The notes below the pieces were generated by a model. It was not told the origin of the DNA. It made no database searches and saw only the letters and a program-made list of their open reading frames with translations. A program made the translations under genes and the position numbers. DNA of 64,000 bases from Apoda limacodes (lineage: Eukaryota > Arthropoda > Insecta > Lepidoptera > Limacodidae): assembly GCA_946406115.1 (NCBI GenBank), contig OX291562.1, positions 3,068,001 through 3,132,000 of the forward strand. Direction: 5' to 3'. Positions 57,433 through 64,000 of the stretch are shown here, in pieces (the first letter of the stretch is position 1; every line of letters starts with the position of its first letter).

Positions 57433-57485
57433 CGTAGGTCCCCTTAGAAGACATAGGGCAGACAGACGTGGTCCATTTAGGTACA
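57433..57485 (+). repeat. Right half of the interrupted host repeat
   Basis: CGTAGGTCCCCTTAGAAGAC, GACGTGGTCCATTTAGG aligns with 63948-64000. Confidence 0.65.
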
Positions 57486-57596
57486 CCAATAACACTTTTG
57501 GAGGAAAATTAAGTCGCCTTGTAGTAATTTGGGTTCCATTGTACCTGTCAACTACATTGAAGAAACAACTACAACTATTCATACATTGACTCTATG

Positions 57597-58200
57597 TACT
57601 GTCTTCTTTATGTGCTAATATTACCTTGCATTAAAGATAAACTAAACATACGCATACGCAGCTGAACTTACTGTCTACTTTAGATGCTGATATTTTTTTT
57701 AGCTTTGTTTTAAAGATAAACATAACAAATACAAATACACAAACTTACTATACTGTCTTCTTGAGGAGCAATTATTTTTCATTTGTATCAAATATAAACT
57801 AAACATAAACAGGCTTAATTTACTGTCTACTTTAGAAGAAAGTTTTTTGCATTTGTATCAAAGATAAACTAAACACATACACAGGCTTATTGAATTGTCT
57901 ACTTTAGGTAATTTTTTTTTCATATGTATCAAAGCTTTAGGTGCAATTTTCTTTACATTTATATCAAAGATAAATTAAACAAACACACATAAACAGGCTC
58001 AATATACTGTCTACGTCAGCTGCTAATATATTTGTTAATTTCATATCCAAGATAAATTAAACACACATAGAGACACGGTTTATACTCGTACTTACTGTCT
58101 ACTTTAGGTGCTAATATATATTTTTTGCTTTGTATTAGAGATAAACCAAACTCACACACATTCACAAGCTCAATGTACTGTTTAATTTAAGTTTCAATAT
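57597..58200. repeat. Diverged tandem array, about eight units of 63-111 bp
   Basis: Anchors of the form ACTGTCTACTTTAGGTGC occur near 57598, 57671, 57752, 57832, 57895, 58006, 58095 and 58178. Each unit also carries GCATTTGTATCAAAGATAAAC and ACACATAAACAGGCTCAAT. Units differ by indels. Confidence 0.8.
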
Positions 58201-59029
58201 CTTACTTTTACAGCTTTTACAAGATCTTTATTCATGTATATTGTAGCACGGGTTTGTGAAAATTAACAAAAATGTTTAAATGCTCGTGGGCTGCATTAGG
58301 TGACTTTGGCTACACCATGTCTTCAAATATGTGCACAAATATTTGCACAGAAAATCCGCCACGCTTTAAAAGGGTTATTTATATATTTTTACAAACGTAT
58401 GTTTGCTTTCCCACCGAAATCCGTTTATAGTTACTTGGCAGGAACTCATAAGTAATCAAAGAGACAGCCGAAAACTATGTGCTGACTGTCCCCCGACCCA
58501 TACACCTTCATTAAAAGTTTTTCACTTAAGGCGAAGGGGTGGCAAATTGCTTGTGTTAGTTGAGTTTAACTTTGTCGCTTACCAAAATAAACTCAACATT
58601 TATGTTGATGGAATTTATAATCATCTCCAGTGACTTCTCAGGTTTCCCTAGCTAATACAAATACAAATAGTTCGCTATCCTTTCTAGTTTTTGCGTTAAC
58701 TGAATTAAAATTTGTTGTATTGATAAATTGATCAAGATGTTAGTGATGATTTTTTAGCGGATTGTCAAGATAATATATTTTATTATTTTATCAGATTGTG
58801 AAAATAGTTAATAGAGTTAAATAAGTTGATTTAAACAAGAAATAATTTAAGGTAATTAGACAAGTTTCATAAAATGCAACATAAACAGCTTTGTATTGTT
58901 TGAGACTTCGATCATGAGATACTTAGACTGAGATTTCAAACTAGTAATAATTAAAAAAAAAAACTAAACTTTGGGATGGTGTGCCTTAAACAACAAAACC
59001 GGCGTAATGCGTGCTGTCCACGCATTAAG
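58201..59029. other. AT-rich DNA, no gene seen
   Basis: A 76-codon frame at 58403-58633 has near-neutral composition and no recognisable domain. I do not call it. Confidence 0.35.
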
Positions 59030-59285
59030 TTAGGATTTCGTAGAAAGAGAATAGGTGCAAATTTCTCAAAAACTTATTAACCGATTTCGTTAAAACGGTT
59101 TTATTTATAAAGGCCTATTATGGACATTTTTTCTAATTTTTATAAACAGCGGTTTAAAAGCGGCGGAATATTAGGCTGTGATATATAGACGGATGTGCGG
59201 ACATGACGAAACTAGAAGAAATATTTTTATAAATAAATAAAGAAATAAGAGTTCCGTTTCTGACTTTTGGCTGCGGAACCCTGAA
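59030..59285. mobile_element. MITE of the AGGGTTCCGTA family
   Basis: It begins TTAGGATTTCGTAG and ends CTGCGGAACCCTGAA, a degenerate inverted pair. The interior has CTTATTAACCGATTTCG and ATATATAGACGGATGTGCGG. A second, interrupted copy is at 61944-62421. Both are preceded by GCATTAAG, so the true left end may lie further out. Confidence 0.6.
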
Positions 59286-59399
59286 AATGCCATTAGGTGA
59301 AAATGGTTTATAGATAGGTGTAATAGGTGATGTTGGGTACAGCCAATGTATCATCGCCGGCACAGATCAGGATGCCGACAGCAGTTGTAAATAAACATG

Positions 59400-59640
59400 T
59401 CGATACATGTGAGTAAATTAAAGTTTGTTTTTTTAATTAACAAATCCTAAGTAAACGCACTTGGTCATGTTCAAATTGAATTAAAGTTTTGTTTTTTAGA
59501 TTCACAAAAAAAAATCTCTACTCCTAAGTTTAGGAGGTTACTTGGTCAAGTTTAAATTTAATAAAAGCTTTAGCTTTTTTTAGATTAACAAAAAAATCTC
59601 TAATCCTTTGTTAACGCACTTGGTCAGGTTTAAAAAAAAA
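59400..59640. repeat. 80 bp tandem repeat, three units
   Basis: ACTTGGTCATG, ACTTGGTCAAG and ACTTGGTCAGG start near 59459, 59540 and 59619. Each unit includes TTTAAATTTAATAAAG-like and AGATTAACAAAAAAATCTC words. Confidence 0.75.
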
Positions 59641-59762
59641 TATTAACCTTCCATCACATAACATACCACAATAAAAGATTTGTAGCAAAACAAATCCAAA
59701 ACTGCTGCAGTTTTAAAACAATAAAATCCAATAACAACAAACATTCAATTGTTTAGATTTAT

Positions 59763-59970
59763 AATACTACAGTTTGCCACCGGCTCCAGCCGCCCTAAGT
59801 TCGGTTATCGGTGTGGAACTCCTTAATTTTTCCTTAATTATTTAAACTAATGATATAAGTTAGTCTATTAGTTCGTTTTAGCTCGGTTACTGTTATTCTC
59901 GCAGGAATTTTTGAATGTTTTGAAATAAAAAGTACTATTTCATAAAAACGTTCAAACTTCAATAACATGT
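59763..59970 (-). repeat. Helitron/SINE-like short element, truncated
   Basis: It begins TACAGTTTGCCACCGGCTCC and follows the family through GTTATTCTCGCAGGAATTT, then decays. Confidence 0.5.
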
Positions 59971-61192
59971 ACAGACTTCATTCGAATCGTATATACACAG
60001 GGATTCATAAATAACAAAGTTATGAGCCCCGGTAATTTTTCATTTCATTTTATTATACTTTTTTTCCGTATTTCTCCCACACTGAATGTAATAAACAGAG
60101 AACATCACGCAAAGGTCAAATTAATGTCTCACATTAGCAAGTAACAACGAAACACAATTTTGGGAAACTGGGAAAGTTACAAATATTCGTTTTGGAAACG
60201 AAGATCTTTGAGGAATACCTAACTAATAACAAGTATCACTATAATCGAATATTTTTTTCATTTTTGACAGTTAATTTTTATTTTCAAGTGGTGCTTATAC
60301 CCAACATTGCGTAACTTGAACCACCCACGGTCGTGATCTCACAGTAGTTTGAGGTACCTACGTAACGATGTAAAATACATGCGATAATATTTTTTTTTAA
60401 ATAATATTGTAACACATAAACTGTTTTTGCTAAATTTTTTACAACCCACTTGCGCGTAAAATAGCTCTTAATTCACCCATTTTATGTTCATGATGCAGAT
60501 TATAATAATACACTATGATACAAGTGAGCTAGGCTGCTCATTACAGACGAGGTTGCAACCCGAGCTGACGACGAGGGCGTTATTTAGCCGACTGTTTATT
60601 GAGCAAAGCTCACGTGTGTCATACGACTGTTTTCCACACACTTAAAGGACAGCAAATATTTATGTTAATGTTAACATGTTTTAAAAAGTTATTATTTAAT
60701 GGAATCTAATAGTTTTTATATGTTTTTGATAAATTTATTATTTTTTTCCAAAAATGAGAACTTGGTCATAGTCATAATTCTTTCTAGCTAAAAATTTTAA
60801 AAAATCTGTGAAGTTAAAGATTGTCAGTACCGCACAAGTGCGTAATAGACGCTATAAAAAGCTGAAAATGGTGCAGTAAAAGCTGGTTTATGAGCTGGTG
60901 GGTTGTAAAATTTACTTAACATTATCGCACTAGTACGGAATGTAATTGTTATTTTTAAATCTTGGCAAAATATTAACTGTTGGCGCCACTTTAATGTTTA
61001 CTTTAACTGGCACATGAATATTATCCACAAATACTTGTTTAAAGAAAATGTGTTGTGTTGTTTTGTTATTGTCTGGAAAAATATATGACACTCGTGAGTT
61101 ATGGTCATAATAACACACGCTACGCTAATACTTGCCTCGTGTGTAATGTTACTTGCATAATAAGTCAAAAGACGTATGTGAAGTATACAATC
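59971..61192. other. AT-rich DNA, no gene seen
   Basis: No coding sequence is supported. Homopolymer-rich. Confidence 0.4.
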
Positions 61193-61300
61193 CGCACTGG
61201 GCCCGCGTGTGGACTATGGCCCAAATCACCCTTGATGAGGGTAGGCCGTGCCCCGACAGCGGGAACGCATGAGGCTTATAAAGGAAATATTAATTGGACA
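61193..61300 (+). repeat. LINE 3-prime tail fragment
   Basis: GTGTGGACTATGGCCCAAATC, CCTTGATGAGGGTAGGCCGTG and CCCCGACAGCGGG resemble the GTGGACTATGGCC tail seen in lepidopteran RTE-like LINEs. The assignment is by pattern memory. Confidence 0.4.
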
Positions 61301-61370
61301 TAACACATACTACCATGTACCATATGATCCCAAATTAAGTAAAGCTTCAACAAAAACAAAAAGAAAGGCA

Positions 61371-61446
61371 TAGGGTGAGATTCGAATCCACAACCACTGA
61401 GTACACGTATTAAGATCTGATACGTCTATCCACTAGGCTACGTACG
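61371..61446 (-). repeat. tRNA-derived SINE head
   Basis: On the minus strand: TAGCCTAGTGGATAGACG (A box) and GTGGATTCGAATCTCACC (B box) at tRNA spacing. The anticodon arm is irregular and no terminator T-run follows closely, so it is not called as a tRNA gene. Confidence 0.55.
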
Positions 61447-61602
61447 TACGATAATTTTCTTAGTGAAATTATTATATACAATATTAAATGAAACCAATGT
61501 TACTCAGGTTCTACAAGACATATTACTTTATTTCTTTAAGTGTGTGAGTGACTACGCCTCGCTGCCATTCTATTTTGTTTTGAAACTCTATATGCAGACT
61601 GA

Positions 61603-61754
61603 ACGTACATGTACACAATACCGTTTCTACCTGTGTATGTACATGTACACAATATTGTTTCTACCTGTGTATGTACATGTACACAATATTGTTTCTACCT
61701 ATTTATGTACATGTACACTGTAGCGTTTCTACCTGTGTATGTACATGTACACAT
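61603..61754. repeat. 34 bp tandem repeat with palindromic core, five units
   Basis: GTACATGTAC, a perfect 10-base palindrome, starts at 61605, 61639, 61673, 61707 and 61741, exactly 34 bp apart. Between them lies ACAATATTGTTTCTACCTGTGTAT with few changes; ACAATATTGT is itself palindromic. Confidence 0.92.
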
Positions 61755-61943
61755 TATGATTAATGACCAATTTTATTATGTCAAAAGTGACCATGATGCC
61801 ACACCAAAGGCCAGTGTGCGTAGATTAATATTACCAGTTAATGGCTGCAAGAAACAGCTAAGGAAAATCTAGACGCACTCATCTAAACAAAAGTTAGAGG
61901 AGATGAAACTTGCGTTCAACATTAAGACCCTCAATGCATTAAG

Positions 61944-62421
61944 TAAGGGTTCCGTAGAATAATATCTAAAAATCTTCTTAACCGATTTTATCCACATTAA
62001 TATTTGTTGGTTGGTAGTAAAGATAGAGATAGAGAAAGATTGAAATTTTTCATCTTTGGAAGAAGAACAACACGCAAAATATAAATCATAGACTACGGTG
62101 ATAGCCTTTTTATACCACAAAGGTGGCAAACAAGCTTGCGGTCCATCTTAGTAGTACAAAAAATCCTAAAAAAAAAAAAGAGCCAATGCCTATTAAAAGG
62201 CCTATCCACGTGCGCAAAAGTAAAATTTATCATCCCACGGTTCAATATATGGAGGAGCTACTTACCCTAATAAACTCTACCTGTGGCGATTCATAAAAGA
62301 CATTTTTTGTAAATTATCATCAGGATCTACCAATAGACGGCAGAATTATAAGCCGACGAATATATGAATATGACGAATATATAAAAGTTCCGTTTTTTGC
62401 CATTTGGCTACGGAACCCTAA
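61944..62421. mobile_element. AGGGTTCCGTA-family MITE interrupted by a LINE tail
   Basis: The ends TAAGGGTTCCGTAG and CTACGGAACCCTA are near-perfect inverted repeats. At 62107-62157 a family C LINE tail (minus strand) is nested. Confidence 0.65.
62107..62157 (-). repeat. Family C LINE extreme 3-prime end
   Basis: On the minus strand: ATGGACCGCAAGCTTGTTTG, CCACCTTTGTGGTATAAAAA. Only about 50 bases; an extreme 5-prime truncation. Confidence 0.65.
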
Positions 62422-63849
62422 AACTAATGATACGAGACAAAGTATACAAATACATTATGTCATTAATAAATCTTAAAGCTAATACGCTAGTTTATGCAAT
62501 ATACGAGTCAGTATGATATTTGAGTAAGACAAAGGATTTTGTCAAATCTTTGTTACAATCTGCACTTTGTAAAAGCTCTTTTCAACCTCGCTCTTGTTCC
62601 TAATTGCGAGGTCGTAACTAAAACGTGGCTCTGCAATACGGATATGTGAGTGAGAGGCTTTTCTTCCAGAACTTGGCGCTGAGCCAATATGTTAAGCACT
62701 ATAACATGAACTGAATCCTGACAACTGCCATTGGTTTGAATGATCATTGTTTAAGTTATAAATCAGGAAGTGTCAATGAAAGGTTGGAAACACAACTATG
62801 GCAAAAAATAACCAACCCACAATGCTAGGTTTAATGCAAATTAATTTACGGTACATGCGACATGACTGTGGTATAAATTGCCTTTATCCAAAATAAAGCT
62901 AAGTCTATCAATAGTTTCATAAATCAAATTAATACTAACTTCAGCGAACTTGTTTAATAAACTTACTGTATGAAGGTATCTTAGCAAATATATATTAATT
63001 TGTGTATTATATAATACATATTTATGTATAAATTTAGTATTGTATTTAATGTACCTATTTATTTCACTTGTCTATTATCAACAATTAAAATATTCTCCAT
63101 GTAAATGTTAATATGAATTAACTTAATACATCACCTACATTTTCTGTATGTTTTTTATTTTCTATCTACCTAAAAGTTCTCTAGTAGAAATTGCTCATAA
63201 GTGATAAGACCGCCTAATTGTTTTTAATGTAAGATTGGTTATTAATTTTAATTTTATATCTAAAAGTATATACCTATCTATCTACACACTAATATTTCAA
63301 AATCATTACAGAAAGGTATAGAAACTAAGCATTCTGTCAATTTGTTTATGACTAAGGTTGCACTCAGCCTGTCCGCATACACTGTTGTGTACCGTTGCTA
63401 TCTTAACCACACCTCACACACGGTGCGTGCATCGGACCGCACCCTAGTAGCATAGTACTGTGTCAACTCTGTGGTCGATTCTTACTCTAAAAAAAAAAAA
63501 CTATGTCTATGTGATAATTTACATTTAGAAATAAAGTAATACGCATATTGGTGTTAACTCTTGAATCTTTTTCATTCTAGGATAATCATTATTTCTATCA
63601 TCATCATGAATACTTAAGAAATACAAAACAATATATTACAAATATTACCTACCCTTCACACCTTGGTGCAGTATGTTTCCCACACAGAGGTTTACGGCAC
63701 ATGCCAAAGATACCTTTGTTTTACGGACCTACCCCCTTGGACAGGAGGCACATCTTTTTTTAGCCATTGGACCAGGACTTGCTTCAACTAAAGGTTGCTA
63801 TTTTTGTAAATTCCTCGAAAATTAATCGATTTTCAGACTACTCACCTAC
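62422..63849. other. AT-rich DNA, no gene seen
   Basis: No coding sequence is supported. A GGTCGATTCTTACTC word near 63472 resembles a B box but has no A box partner. Confidence 0.4.
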
Positions 63850-64000
63850 GACAGGGAAGATAATTAATTTTATATACTCATTTAGATCCTGTCCCTATTT
63901 CTTGTTACTACTCACAGACTCAGCTGCTCAGTTGTAATTTAGGGCTCCCTTAGGTCCCCTTAGAGGATAGTAGGACAGGAAGACGTAGTCCATGTAGATA
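63850..64000 (+). repeat. Paralogue of the host repeat, empty site
   Basis: It aligns with 51903-52004 on its left and 57433-57485 on its right, with a single uninterrupted AGGGCTCCCTTAGG where the other copy carries the 5.4 kb composite. It is cut by the window end. Confidence 0.65.

Noticed and set aside
61371..61446. Functional tRNA gene on the minus strand
   Set aside because: A and B boxes are present but anticodon and acceptor stems do not pair well; better read as SINE.
61603..61754. CRISPR-like regular array
   Set aside because: Tandem unit with no unique spacers, in a eukaryotic context; it is a minisatellite.

Overview
The window looks like gene-poor, AT-rich nuclear DNA of a lepidopteran (moth or butterfly). 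The evidence is internal. There are at least four lineages of decayed non-LTR retrotransposons, tRNA-derived SINEs whose body resembles known lepidopteran SINEs, Helitron-like short elements with the TACTAATATTATAAATGCG end, and several MITE families. There are also many diverged tandem repeats and one intron-containing host gene with GT/AG splice sites. There is no bacterial, viral or organellar gene organisation.

Host genes. The only confident one is a three-exon Ly6/three-finger GPI-anchored protein at 26773-29288 (+), 115 residues with ten cysteines. Its 2.1 kb second intron holds a roughly 90 bp tandem array that was split by a LINE fragment followed directly by a MITE. A second host signal is an open, acidic, terminal-exon-like segment ending at 32476, with AATAAA 44 bases downstream of the stop. 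A degenerate minus-strand coding fossil lies at 49140-49820.

Retroelements, left to right. Family A (jockey-like): 1-1043 (+), 11540-12496 (-) and 12497-15262 (+), the last two head to head. Family B (jockey-like): 1353-4815 (-), 52140-53853 (-) and about 54505-57288 (+). An unclassified RT family with a Cys/His C-terminus: 15508-17358 (-). Family C (CR1/jockey-like, very common in Lepidoptera): 27281-28264 (+), 46620-49110 (+), and tail pieces near 38.3-38.8 kb and 62.1 kb. RTE: 36716-37075 (+), 39570-41658 (-), with 3-prime tails near 38.9, 44.3 and 46.3 kb. Every copy is broken by stops, frameshifts or deletions, so none is autonomous.

Most notable structures. (1) A 5.4 kb composite at 52005-57427 has 135 bp terminal inverted repeats and a 5 bp target duplication. 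Two different family B copies sit at the same sequence in the two arms, and a paralogous empty site is visible at the right end of the window. (2) The family B 3-prime UTRs share three hairpins in the same order; their stems differ in sequence between subfamilies yet stay complementary, which suggests a selected RNA structure. (3) There are seven independent tandem arrays with units of 25, 34, about 71, 80, about 80, about 90 and 93 bp.
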